From an uncultured Aquincola sp. (GTDB lineage: Bacteria; Pseudomonadota; Gammaproteobacteria; Burkholderiales; Burkholderiaceae): a stretch of DNA of 6,594 nucleotides. The translations under genes and the position numbers were made by a program. Location: the NCBI GenBank assembly GCA_937883885.1, contig CAKZXL010000649.1:1-6594 (forward strand). Direction: 5' to 3'. The notes under the pieces are model-generated. The model was not told the origin of the DNA and did not search any database. It was given only the letters and a program-made list of their open reading frames with translations. Positions 1 through 6,096 of this stretch are shown in pieces (position 1 is the first letter of the stretch; each line of letters opens with the position of its first letter).

Positions 1-1
1 C

Positions 2-2167
2 GCCGGCACCGAAGTGCCGGGCGAGAGCCGCCTGCGCGCCCAGCTGGTGCCGGTGGGCGATGCGCTGCAGCTGCGCCTGGTGGTGATGCCCTTCGGCGCC
101 TTCGGCCCGGCGGTGCCGCCCGCCGTGGGCCGCGAGCGGCTGATGACGGTGCATGAAGGCCTGAGCCTGGCCACCCGCCGCGACCTGGCGCAGGAAGCAG
201 CCCACCTGCACGGCGTGCTCGATGCCCTGCCCTGGCTGGAAGGCAGCGAAGCCGGTGAAGCCGGCTGGCTGCTGGACACGCCCGAGCTGGCGCTGCAAAC
301 GGTGGAAGCCCTGCCCACATTGCCCGCCATCGCCGCGCTGGACTGGCCGCGCGGCAAGCCGGTGCGCCTGACCACCGTGGCGCCGCATGCGCTGGCCGTG
401 CGGGTGAGCAGCGAGCGGCAATGGTTTGCGCTGGAAGGCGAGCTGAAGGTGGACGACCACCGCGTGGTGGGCCTGCAGCAGTTGCTGCAGATGGCGCAGC
501 AGGCCAAGACCGGCCGCTTCGTCGCGCTGGGCGAAGGTGAATACCTGGCGCTGACCGAGCGCCTGCGCCAGCAGCTGGCCGACTTGTCGGCCCTGGGCGC
601 GCAGCGGCCTGACGGCGTGTTTGCGCTGCCGGCCGCCGGCGCCGCCTGGCTGGAAGCCACGCTCGACGGCATGCAGGTGGACGGCGACAACCCGTGGCGC
701 CAGCGGCTGGCCGCGCTGCAAGCGGCCGCCCAGCTGCAGCCCGAACTGCCCAAGGGCTTGCGCGCCGAGCTGCGCAGCTACCAGGCCGAAGGTTATGCCT
801 GGATGTCGCGCCTGGCCCATGCCGGCCTGGGCGCCTGCCTGGCCGACGACATGGGCCTGGGCAAGACGGTGCAGACGCTGGCGATGCTGCTGGCCCGTGC
901 CGAGCGGGGGCCGGCGCTGGTGGTGGCGCCCACCTCGGTGGCCGGCAACTGGCTGGCCGAGGCGCAGACCTTCGCGCCCGGCCTGCGCGCCGCCATCTAT
1001 GGCGATGCGGGCAACGAGCGCAACCGCGACGCCAGCATCGACGAAGCCGGGCCGGGCGACCTGCTCATCGTCTCGTACGCGCTGGTGCAGCTGGACGCCG
1101 AGCGCTTTGCCCGGCGCACCTGGTCCACGCTGGTGATGGACGAAGCCCAGGCGGTGAAAAACGCCGCCACCAAGCGCGCCAAGTCGGTGGCCGAGCTGAA
1201 GGCCGACTTCCGCCTGGCGCTCACCGGCACGCCGGTGGAAAACCGGCTGGCCGACCTGTGGTCCATCATGAACATGCTGAACCCCGGCCTGCTGGGCACG
1301 GCCACGCAGTTCAACGAACGCTTCGGCAGCCCGATCGAAAAACAGCAGGACGCCGCGGCCCGTGCGCGGCTGCGCCGGCTGGTCTCGCCCTTCCTGCTTC
1401 GGCGCACCAAGGCCCAGGTGCTGACCGATTTGCCGCCGCGCACCGAGATCGTCCACCAGGTGCAGCCCAGCGAGGCCGAGCGCAACTTCCTGGAAGCGCT
1501 GCGCCGCAATGCGGTGGAACGCATCCAGGAGATGGGTGAGAAGGGCGGCCCCGACACCGCCTTCCATGTGCTGGCCGAACTCACCCGGCTGCGCCGCGCT
1601 GCCTGCGACCCGCGGCTGGTGTCGCCCGAGCTGGGCATCGTCGGCAGCAAGGCGCAGGAGTTCGAGACCCTGGTGCGCGAGCTGGTGGACGGCCAGCACA
1701 AGGCGCTGGTGTTCAGCCAGTTCACCGACTTCTTGAAGCTGCTGGGCCGGCGGCTGGACGACGCCGGCATCGGCTACCAGTACCTGGACGGCAGCACGCC
1801 GGGGCCGGAGCGGGCGCGCCGCGTGGCCGCTTTTCAGCGGGGTGAAGGCGAGCTGTTTCTCATCAGCCTGAAGGCGGGTGGCTTCGGCCTCAACCTGACG
1901 ATGGCCGACTATGTGCTGATCGTCGACCCCTGGTGGAACCCGGCCGCCGAAGACCAGGCCATGGGCCGCGCCCACCGCATCGGCCAGCAGCGGCCGGTGA
2001 CGGTGTACCGCCTGGTCACGGCCGGCTCGATCGAAGAGCGCATCGTCGACCTGCACCGCGACAAGCGCGGCCTGGCCGATGGGCTGCTGGAAGGGCAGGA
2101 CGAGGGCAAGGCGATCGGGGCGGATGAGCTGCGCGAGCTTCTTCTCGGAACACCGCCCGGGCTTTAG
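2..2167 (+). CDS. SNF2/HepA-family DEAD-like helicase, C-terminal part (5' end outside window)
   Basis: ATP-driven, double-stranded-DNA-translocating SNF2-type motor, probably acting on protein-DNA or transcription complexes in the cytoplasm. The frame is open through the left edge, so the GTG at 14 is unlikely to be the true start; full-length relatives are usually well over 1000 residues. Counting from nt 14, the N-terminal 240 residues match no motif I recognise. The motor then follows in order: Q-motif YQAEGY (Q257), Walker A DMGLGKT (K284), motif Ia VVAPTSVAGNW (303-313), Walker B DEAQ (376-379), motif III LTGTPVEN (403-410), then the second RecA-like lobe with LVFSQF (565-570), YLDGST (590-595), SLKAGGFGLNL (618-628) and motif VI QAMGRAHRIGQ (648-658). 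No catalytic motif is missing, so the enzyme is probably active. The stop TAG overlaps the stop of the convergent gene. Family assignment is firm; the biological role is not known from the sequence. Confidence 0.95.
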   Translation, partial: AGTEVPGESRLRAQLVPVGDALQLRLVVMPFGAFGPAVPPAVGRERLMTVHEGLSLATRRDLAQEAAHLHGVLDALPWLEGSEAGEAGWLLDTPELALQTVEALPTLPAIAALDWPRGKPVRLTTVAPHALAVRVSSERQWFALEGELKVDDHRVVGLQQLLQMAQQAKTGRFVALGEGEYLALTERLRQQLADLSALGAQRPDGVFALPAAGAAWLEATLDGMQVDGDNPWRQRLAALQAAAQLQPELPKGLRAELRSYQAEGYAWMSRLAHAGLGACLADDMGLGKTVQTLAMLLARAERGPALVVAPTSVAGNWLAEAQTFAPGLRAAIYGDAGNERNRDASIDEAGPGDLLIVSYALVQLDAERFARRTWSTLVMDEAQAVKNAATKRAKSVAELKADFRLALTGTPVENRLADLWSIMNMLNPGLLGTATQFNERFGSPIEKQQDAAARARLRRLVSPFLLRRTKAQVLTDLPPRTEIVHQVQPSEAERNFLEALRRNAVERIQEMGEKGGPDTAFHVLAELTRLRRAACDPRLVSPELGIVGSKAQEFETLVRELVDGQHKALVFSQFTDFLKLLGRRLDDAGIGYQYLDGSTPGPERARRVAAFQRGEGELFLISLKAGGFGLNLTMADYVLIVDPWWNPAAEDQAMGRAHRIGQQRPVTVYRLVTAGSIEERIVDLHRDKRGLADGLLEGQDEGKAIGADELRELLLGTPPGL

Positions 2168-2802
2168 GAGCGCGTGACGGCGGGCCGCGGCGCTGCCGCG
2201 TCCGCCCATGGCTGGTCAAAGAACGGATCGCCGGCCAGCGCAGCGGCCACCATGGGCAGCGCGTCCAGGCCCCAGAACAGCCGGCCGTCCAGCTCGATGG
2301 CCGGCACGCCGAACACGCCGTGCTCGATGGCGGCTTGTGTCGACAACTTCAGCTCTTCCTTCACCTCGGCCGAGGCCGGGTCGCGCTGCGGCTGCAGCCG
2401 CGCCGTCAGCGCGGCCAGGCGCTGCGGGTCGTTGGCGTCACCGCCTTCGCACCACACGTGGCGGAACAAGGCCTCCACCACGCGCCGGTTGGGCGCACCG
2501 CCCGGCGGGCTGCAGGCCAGCGCCAGCCGCTGCAGCGCCAGCGGGTTGAACGGGTGCTGCGCCGGCAGCTGCAGCGGCGTGCCCTGCTGGCGCGCCAGCC
2601 ACAGCACCTGGCGGTAGGTCCAGTCGCGCTTGGGCGCCACCTCAGCCGGGCCGCGCTGGCCCCAGTGCTGCAGCACCGCGCCCAGCAGCAGCGGCCGGTA
2701 CTCCACCAGGTATGACTGCCCTTCCAGCGCCTGCGGCAGCCGGTCGAAGGCCAGCCAGGCGTAGGGCGAGATCACGTCGAACCAGAAGCGCAGCGACTTC
2801 AT
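2164..2802 (-). CDS. 2-hydroxychromene-2-carboxylate isomerase-like (DsbA-fold / kappa-GST family) protein
   Basis: A 212-residue cytoplasmic thioredoxin-fold protein. The N-terminus FWFDVISPYAW carries the serine (S12) that replaces the DsbA active-site cysteine and is the catalytic residue in the NahD-type, glutathione-dependent isomerases. The C-terminal signature GVFGVPAIELDGRLFWGLD (162-180) includes the cis-proline loop (V166-P167) and is classic for this family. Length is normal (about 200). ATG at 2802 was chosen because it starts the conserved beta strand, has an AAGGTG ribosome binding site five bases upstream, and forms an ATGA overlap with the preceding gene. No naphthalene or aromatic-degradation genes lie nearby, so the natural substrate may be another glutathione adduct or isomerisable compound; the name should be read as a family label. 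It is the last gene of the minus-strand operon and ends in a short overlap with the stop of the convergent helicase gene. Confidence 0.92.
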   Translation of the reverse strand: MKSLRFWFDVISPYAWLAFDRLPQALEGQSYLVEYRPLLLGAVLQHWGQRGPAEVAPKRDWTYRQVLWLARQQGTPLQLPAQHPFNPLALQRLALACSPPGGAPNRRVVEALFRHVWCEGGDANDPQRLAALTARLQPQRDPASAEVKEELKLSTQAAIEHGVFGVPAIELDGRLFWGLDALPMVAAALAGDPFFDQPWADAAAPRPAVTRS

Positions 2803-3017
2803 GCGCGCACCTTGCCCGTGAGCACCAGCAGCCCGCGCTGGCGCAAGGCCTCGCGCCGCGCGGGCAGCTGCGCCCACACCACACGCTTGCCCTCGTCGCC
2901 CATACGGCTCCACGCGGCGATCTCGTCCAGCGAACGGGCGCAGCCCATGCACCAGCCGCTGGCCGGGTCAATGCGGCAGACGCTGTTGCAGGGGGAAGGT
3001 ACAGGCAAAGCGCTCAT
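2799..3017 (-). CDS. DUF1289 family small cysteine-rich protein
   Basis: A 72-residue protein of the DUF1289 family, whose biochemical role is not established. Four cysteines (C10, C14, C23, C26) are spaced CxxxC-x8-CxxC, within PCNSVCRIDPASGWCMGCAR, followed by SLDEIAAW; this is the family's signature and suggests a bound zinc ion or iron-sulfur cluster. The metal is an inference. No signal peptide or membrane segment is visible, so it is probably cytoplasmic. The ATG at 3017 overlaps the stop of the upstream deacylase gene (ATGA), and its own stop overlaps the ATG of the isomerase-like gene (ATGA again), so all three are likely translationally coupled. Longer reading from upstream in this frame (to 3113) gives Arg/Ala-rich shadow sequence and was not used. 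The C-terminus has an Arg-rich helix (RREALRQR). Confidence 0.9.
   Translation of the reverse strand: MSALPVPSPCNSVCRIDPASGWCMGCARSLDEIAAWSRMGDEGKRVVWAQLPARREALRQRGLLVLTGKVRA
2808..2813 (-). promoter_or_regulatory. ribosome binding site of the isomerase-like gene
   Basis: On the minus strand AAGGTG lies five bases upstream of ATG 2802, within the end of the DUF1289 gene. It is the best Shine-Dalgarno in the operon and settles the start of the isomerase-like protein. Confidence 0.6.
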
Positions 3018-3532
3018 GCCTGCACCACGTCCACCACCGGCGCGCCGGTGAGGCTGGCCAGCTGCTGCGGCGTGAGCATGAACACGCCGTTCGGGTGGCC
3101 GGCGGCGGCCCACACCTCGTGAAAGCGGAACAGCTGGTCGTCGATCAGCGTCACCAGCTTTTCGGCATGGCCCAAGGGCGACACGCCGCCGATGGAAAAG
3201 CCGGTGCGGGCCTTGACGAAAGCCGCATCGGCGCGGCCCACCGGCCCCACCAGCGCAGCCACCTTCTTCTCGTCCACCCGGCGGTCGCCCGAGGCCACCA
3301 CCAGCACCGCGGCTTCGTCAGCCTTGCGCTTGAAGATCACGCTCTTGGCCACCTGCCCCACCAGGATGCCCAGCGCATCGGCCGCCTCTTGCGAGGTGCG
3401 GGCCGGCACGCCCAGCCAGCGCGGCGCATGCGGATGGCCCAGCTCGGCCAGCAGCGCGGTGACGCGCTGAAAACCTTCAGAACCGCCCGTGGCGGCCTCG
3501 GCAGACGGGGTGGGGGTGTCGGCAGTGCTCAT
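3014..3532 (-). CDS. YbaK/EbsC-type aminoacyl-tRNA deacylase domain protein
   Basis: Single-domain protein of 172 residues related to YbaK/ProX trans-editing enzymes, which hydrolyse wrongly charged aminoacyl-tRNA in the cytoplasm. The conserved lysine lies in QVAKSVIFKR (K63), and the substrate-pocket glycine/proline loop is FSIGGVSPLGH (112-122). The end of the fold is AAGHPNGVFMLTPQQL (143-158). The first 20 residues are a Ser/Thr/Ala/Pro-rich stretch before the domain begins at EGFQRV. The start is uncertain: ATG 3532 gives a normal family length and begins ten bases after the DUF4126 stop, while an in-frame ATG at 3565 would add 11 residues and overlap that gene; neither has a good Shine-Dalgarno. 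Which tRNA or amino acid it edits cannot be told here; YbaK (Cys-tRNA-Pro), ProXp-ala and YeaK-like types share these motifs. It is coupled to DUF1289 by an ATGA overlap. Confidence 0.92.
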   Translation of the reverse strand: MSTADTPTPSAEAATGGSEGFQRVTALLAELGHPHAPRWLGVPARTSQEAADALGILVGQVAKSVIFKRKADEAAVLVVASGDRRVDEKKVAALVGPVGRADAAFVKARTGFSIGGVSPLGHAEKLVTLIDDQLFRFHEVWAAAGHPNGVFMLTPQQLASLTGAPVVDVVQA

Positions 3533-3542
3533 GGCGCCATTG

Positions 3543-4163
3543 TCATCGCGCGACGGCGCCACCATCGCCGGCCGCAGCCCGCCGTACCCGACCGGCCAGC
3601 CCGCGCAAAAATCGCGACAGCAGCACGATGGCCGCCACCATCACCACCAGGCCCACGGCCAGCAGCGCGAAGAACCACAGCGGCTGGTTCACCGACAGCC
3701 ACAACATCGACGGCACGAAGGCATCGCCCAGCAACGACAGGCCGATGTTGCTGAAGGGCTCGGGCGAGGTGTTGGCCGCCGCCCGCGTGGCCGCCTTGGC
3801 CGCATGCGCGGTGGCCGCCAGGCTGCCGCCCAGCAGCGCGGCCACGGCGCCCCTGGTGGCCTCGTCGCCGCCGAACACGCCATAAGCCAGCGCGGCCCCG
3901 GCCGGTATGCGGATGGCGGTGTGCACCGTATCCCAGGCCGAATCCACCCAGGGGATCTTGTCGGCCAGAAACTCCACCAGCACCAGCGCACCGCTGACGG
4001 CCAGCAGCACCGGACTTTGCAGGACATGAAGACCGGCCGGCAGCTGCACCCAGCCCAGCCAGCCGGCCAGCCCGGTGAGAAACACCACCGCATACAGGCG
4101 CAGGCCGCTGGCCCAGCCGAGCGCGGCGGCCAGGGCCATGAGTTGGGTGGTGTCGAGGTGCAT
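3543..4163 (-). CDS. DUF4126 family integral membrane protein
   Basis: A 206-residue inner-membrane protein of unknown function. Recognised by two family blocks: LADKIPWVDSAWDTVHTAIR (66-85), and NTSPEPFSNIGLSLLGD (131-147). Hydrophobic segments lie at about 8-38 (long enough for one or two spans), 51-67, 86-98 (weak), 105-120 and 162-184, followed by a positively charged tail (RFLRGLAGRVRR), which would favour a cytoplasmic C-terminus. Start ATG 4163 leaves 14 bases after the preceding stop; a TTG at 4181, overlapping that stop as TTGA, would add MSGCYS and cannot be excluded. Neither site has a strong ribosome binding sequence. It sits third in the minus-strand operon. The conserved acidic DKIP/DxxWD residues beside membrane spans could be functional, but no activity can be assigned. 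Confidence 0.88.
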   Translation of the reverse strand: MHLDTTQLMALAAALGWASGLRLYAVVFLTGLAGWLGWVQLPAGLHVLQSPVLLAVSGALVLVEFLADKIPWVDSAWDTVHTAIRIPAGAALAYGVFGGDEATRGAVAALLGGSLAATAHAAKAATRAAANTSPEPFSNIGLSLLGDAFVPSMLWLSVNQPLWFFALLAVGLVVMVAAIVLLSRFLRGLAGRVRRAAAGDGGAVAR

Positions 4164-4177
4164 CGAGTAACAACCGC

Positions 4178-5128
4178 TCAAACAGGGTCGCGCCGGTAGG
4201 CGCCCACGGTCTCGGCGCTGCGCCAGTCCGGCGGCGTTTCGGCGGTGGCCCAGTGTTCCACCGCCTCGGCAATCACCGGGCCTGAAGGGCCACTGCTCAG
4301 CCGGTAGCGGGCGTTGCAGAAGAACACGCCGGGCGGGTGGTCGACCCGCACCACCGCATGCACACGGCCATCGGCCAGCGCGTCCACCGCCTGCAGCGTG
4401 ATGGTCCAGCCCTCGGGGTAGGCGGCATTGGCGCGCACGATGGCATCACCATCGAGGAACCATTCACCGCTGCAAGGCCAGTGCGTCACCGCATCGGCGG
4501 CGTACAGCGCGCGCATGCCGGGCCAGTCGCGGGCCTGCACCCGCGTCCACAGCGTGCGCACCACGGCGCAGCGGTGCTCCCCATCGTCCAGCCCCGGCGG
4601 CATGCCCGGCTGCAGCGGCTTGACCATCACCACGCTGCGGTAGTGCTTGCCGTCCCACTGCACCTCGTCCACATCGGCAAAGCCCCAGCGGCCGTACAGC
4701 GCCCGCAGGTGGTGGGCGGGCACCGCCGTGTCCAGCGCGATGGCGCGGTGGCCTTGCTCGCGCGCCCAGGCTTCGCACGCCGCAAACAGCCGTTCGCCCA
4801 GCCGCTGGCCGCGCAGCGCCGGCTCAATGGCGAACTGGTGGATGTGGGCCACGTCGGTGCGGAAGTACCAGGGCGTGGCCCGCGCCCAGGCATGGCGTTG
4901 CGGGTCGAACGGACCGTTGACGGTGATGGTGCCCACCACCTGCGCCCCGCGGGCCAGCACGTAGCACTGGCCGCCCAGCACCCGCTCGCGGGTCATGGCC
5001 ACCTTCTGGTCCACCGCGGTGTAGTTCAGGCCCATGGCGGCCAGCGGCGCATAGGCGCGGTGCAGCAGCGCGGTGATGGCTTCCAGCGAATCCGTGTCGG
5101 CCAGCGGCCTCAGCACCAGCTCGTCCAT
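4178..5128 (-). CDS. GNAT N-acetyltransferase fused to a SnoaL/NTF2-like domain
   Basis: A 316-residue protein with two parts. Residues 1-170 form a GNAT acetyltransferase: LRPLADTDSLEAI at the start, the strand HIHQFAIEPALRGQRLGERL (96-115) with the acetyl-CoA pyrophosphate loop R106-G107-Q108-R109-L110-G111, and the motif-B element LYGRWGF (144-150). A short Pro/Gly linker (about 171-182) leads into residues 186-316, which look like a SnoaL/NTF2-fold domain: an initial helix VRTLWTRVQARDWPGMRALY, then THWPCSGEWFLDGDAIVRAN and alternating strands to a YRRD end. NTF2-fold domains bind small molecules or dimerise, so this half may supply substrate binding or assembly; that is inference. The acetyl acceptor is unknown. 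ATG 5128 starts four bases after the creA stop, with a weak GAAG eight bases upstream. The frame is continuous, so the fusion is not a frameshift product of this sequence. Confidence 0.88.
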   Translation of the reverse strand: MDELVLRPLADTDSLEAITALLHRAYAPLAAMGLNYTAVDQKVAMTRERVLGGQCYVLARGAQVVGTITVNGPFDPQRHAWARATPWYFRTDVAHIHQFAIEPALRGQRLGERLFAACEAWAREQGHRAIALDTAVPAHHLRALYGRWGFADVDEVQWDGKHYRSVVMVKPLQPGMPPGLDDGEHRCAVVRTLWTRVQARDWPGMRALYAADAVTHWPCSGEWFLDGDAIVRANAAYPEGWTITLQAVDALADGRVHAVVRVDHPPGVFFCNARYRLSSGPSGPVIAEAVEHWATAETPPDWRSAETVGAYRRDPV

Positions 5129-5132
5129 GGCC

Positions 5133-5624
5133 TTACTTCAGCGGAATGACGGTGCCCCGGTCCACCGGCACGGCGGTCACGCTGTTCTGCGGCGAGCCTT
5201 CGATCACCCGGTCGGAGTAGGTCAGGTACACCAGCGTGTTGCGGGTCTTGTCCACCATGCGCACCACGCGCAGCTTCTTGAAGATGAGGGAGATGCGCTC
5301 GGTGAACATCTCTTCCTGCGCCGGCAGCGGCTTCTTGAAGCTGATGGGCCCGGTCTGACGGCAGGCGATGCTGGCTTCGGCCTTGTCTTCGGCCAGGCCC
5401 AGCGCGCCCTTCACGCCGCCGGTCTTGGCGCGCGACACGTAGCAGGTGACGCCCTGCACGCCGGGGTCGTCGTACGCATCCACCACGATCTTGTGGTCGG
5501 GGCCGATGAGCTTGAAGACGGTGTCCACCTCGCCCACGGGCTCGGCCTGGGCGGCGGCGGCCGCCAGCAGGCCCAGGGCCAGCGCGGTGCGACGCAGGAA
5601 GGATGTGCGGAAGGTTTGTTTCAT
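5133..5624 (-). CDS. creA: CreA family periplasmic protein
   Basis: A 163-residue exported protein of the CreA family, of unknown function. Residues 1-27 make a clear Sec signal peptide: basic start ([11 protein letters not shown]), hydrophobic core [11 protein letters not shown] and an AQA cleavage site before [10 protein letters not shown]. The mature part contains [19 protein letters not shown] (41-59), the two cysteines C61 and C88 (CYVSRAKTG and ASIACRQ) that could form a disulfide in the periplasm, and the family end block [20 protein letters not shown] (130-149). ATG 5624 is chosen because it gives the signal peptide and normal length; there is no good Shine-Dalgarno before it. It is the first gene of the six-gene minus-strand operon and stands apart from any creBCD two-component genes, which is common for this family outside enterics. 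Confidence 0.92.
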   Translation of the reverse strand: MKQTFRTSFLRRTALALGLLAAAAAQAEPVGEVDTVFKLIGPDHKIVVDAYDDPGVQGVTCYVSRAKTGGVKGALGLAEDKAEASIACRQTGPISFKKPLPAQEEMFTERISLIFKKLRVVRMVDKTRNTLVYLTYSDRVIEGSPQNSVTAVPVDRGTVIPLK

Positions 5625-5643
5625 GGGCGGCAGCTTAGCGGCC

Positions 5644-5671
5644 TTGACAGGCCCCGGCCGCCTTCTATATT
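5644..5671 (+). promoter_or_regulatory. sigma70-type promoter of the arsR-like/AHSA1 genes
   Basis: A perfect -35 hexamer TTGACA (5644-5649) is followed after 16 bases by TATATT (5666-5671), five of six matches to TATAAT. In such GC-rich DNA this pair stands out clearly. Transcription would begin near 5678-5679, leaving a leader of only about 13 bases before the ATG at 5692. Confidence 0.75.
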
Positions 5672-5688
5672 CACCCATAACGGTGAAT
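5669..5688. promoter_or_regulatory. inverted-repeat operator, probable site for the adjacent ArsR-family repressor
   Basis: ATTCACC (5669-5675) and GGTGAAT (5682-5688) are perfect 7-bp inverted repeats separated by CATAAC. The left arm overlaps the last three bases of the -10 box and the right arm covers the ribosome binding site. Dimeric winged-helix ArsR proteins typically bind such dyads over their own promoter. The predicted transcript starts after the left arm, so the repeat should act in DNA, not as an RNA hairpin. Confidence 0.65.
5682..5686 (+). promoter_or_regulatory. ribosome binding site deciding the arsR-like start
   Basis: GGTGA is exactly complementary to the UCACC of the 16S rRNA 3' end and lies five bases before ATG 5692. 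It argues for that ATG over the in-frame GTG at 5683, which would lie within the site itself and only about five bases from the predicted transcription start. Confidence 0.55.
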
Positions 5689-5691
5689 GAA

Positions 5692-6096
5692 ATGACGACG
5701 ACCGACCTGCTGGACCACACCATGACCGCGCTGGCCGATGCCACGCGCCGCGCCATCCTGCGGCGGCTGGCGCGCGGCGAAGCCCGCGTGACCGAGCTGG
5801 CGGCGCCGTTCGCCATCTCGCTGAACTCGGTGTCCAAGCACATCCGCATCCTGGAGCGGGCGCAGCTGGTGCAGCGCCGGGTGGTGGGTCGCGAGCACCT
5901 GCTGTCCTTCAACCCCGCCCCGCTGGCTGAAGCCGGCGCGTGGATCCACGAGCAGCAGGCCTTCTGGTCGCAGCGGCTCGATGCCCTGGAAGCCGCCCTG
6001 CTGGCCGAAGACGCCAGCGCGGCCGCGGCTTCCGCCCCTGCCCCAGCGCCTGACCGCAAGAAGGCGCGCCCATCTGCCCGAGGACCCTCGCGATGA
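5692..6096 (+). CDS. ArsR-family winged-helix transcriptional repressor
   Basis: A 134-residue DNA-binding regulator. The winged helix spans about residues 8-78: [19 protein letters not shown] (13-31), then [22 protein letters not shown] (33-54), where SVSKHIRIL is the recognition helix, then the wing [19 protein letters not shown] (60-78). The end [18 protein letters not shown] (86-103) is a likely dimerisation helix. It lacks the ELCVCDL metal site of arsenic sensors and belongs to the ArsR subgroup normally found beside AHSA1/SRPBCC genes, so the signal is probably organic, not a metal. Residues 107-134 are an unusual Ala/Pro-rich then basic tail ([14 protein letters not shown]) that looks disordered. 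The stop overlaps the next ATG (ATGA), so the two are co-transcribed and probably coupled. Autorepression through the dyad at 5669-5688 is inferred. Confidence 0.9.
   Translation: MTTTDLLDHTMTALADATRRAILRRLARGEARVTELAAPFAISLNSVSKHIRILERAQLVQRRVVGREHLLSFNPAPLAEAGAWIHEQQAFWSQRLDALEAALLAEDASAAAASAPAPAPDRKKARPSARGPSR
6080..6084 (+). promoter_or_regulatory. ribosome binding site of the AHSA1-domain gene
   Basis: GAGGA lies eight bases before ATG 6093, inside the end of the arsR-like gene. It supports the ATGA-overlap start for the downstream gene. Confidence 0.6.

Larger units (their letters stand above)
5664..5691 (-). promoter_or_regulatory. possible weak promoter of the creA operon
   Basis: On the minus strand TATAGA (5669-5664) could serve as a -10 box, with a poor -35 candidate TTCATT (5691-5686) sixteen bases upstream. 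It would place the start of transcription roughly 30-35 bases before the creA ATG. The -35 matches only three consensus bases, so this is a suggestion. It overlaps the inverted repeat at 5669-5688, so a repressor bound there would also block it. Confidence 0.3.

Noticed and set aside
1139..1150. DEAQ in place of the DEGH/DEAH of eukaryotic SNF2 proteins
   Set aside because: DEAQ is usual in bacterial HepA-type relatives and is not a defect.
694..1539. Second plus-strand frame of 281 codons inside the helicase
   Set aside because: Ala/Gly/Arg-rich out-of-frame reading of the ATPase region with no motif of its own.
997..1770. Open frame of 257 codons on the minus strand opposite the helicase
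   Set aside because: Ser/Arg-rich translation without any domain; a shadow of the GC-rich helicase gene, whose motifs lie on the plus strand here.
2186..2200. Perfect 6-bp GC stem (CGCGGC, 3-base loop, GCCGCG) near the convergent junction
   Set aside because: No T-run follows on either strand and it lies inside the isomerase-like gene; expected by chance in such GC-rich DNA, so not called a terminator.
2164..2802. Aromatic-degradation (naphthalene) pathway
   Set aside because: Only an isomerase-like gene is present, with no ring-cleavage dioxygenase, aldolase or dehydrogenase nearby.
4179..4181. TTG start for the DUF4126 gene overlapping the upstream stop
   Set aside because: Adds only six residues with no ribosome binding site; ATG 4163 is preferred, though TTG is not excluded.
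4337..5149. Open frame of 270 codons on the plus strand opposite the acetyltransferase fusion
   Set aside because: His/Arg/Gln-rich translation with no recognisable fold; it mirrors the well-supported GNAT-SnoaL gene.
5133..5624. creA as part of a creABCD two-component locus
   Set aside because: No response regulator, sensor kinase or CreD-like gene is present; the family often stands alone.
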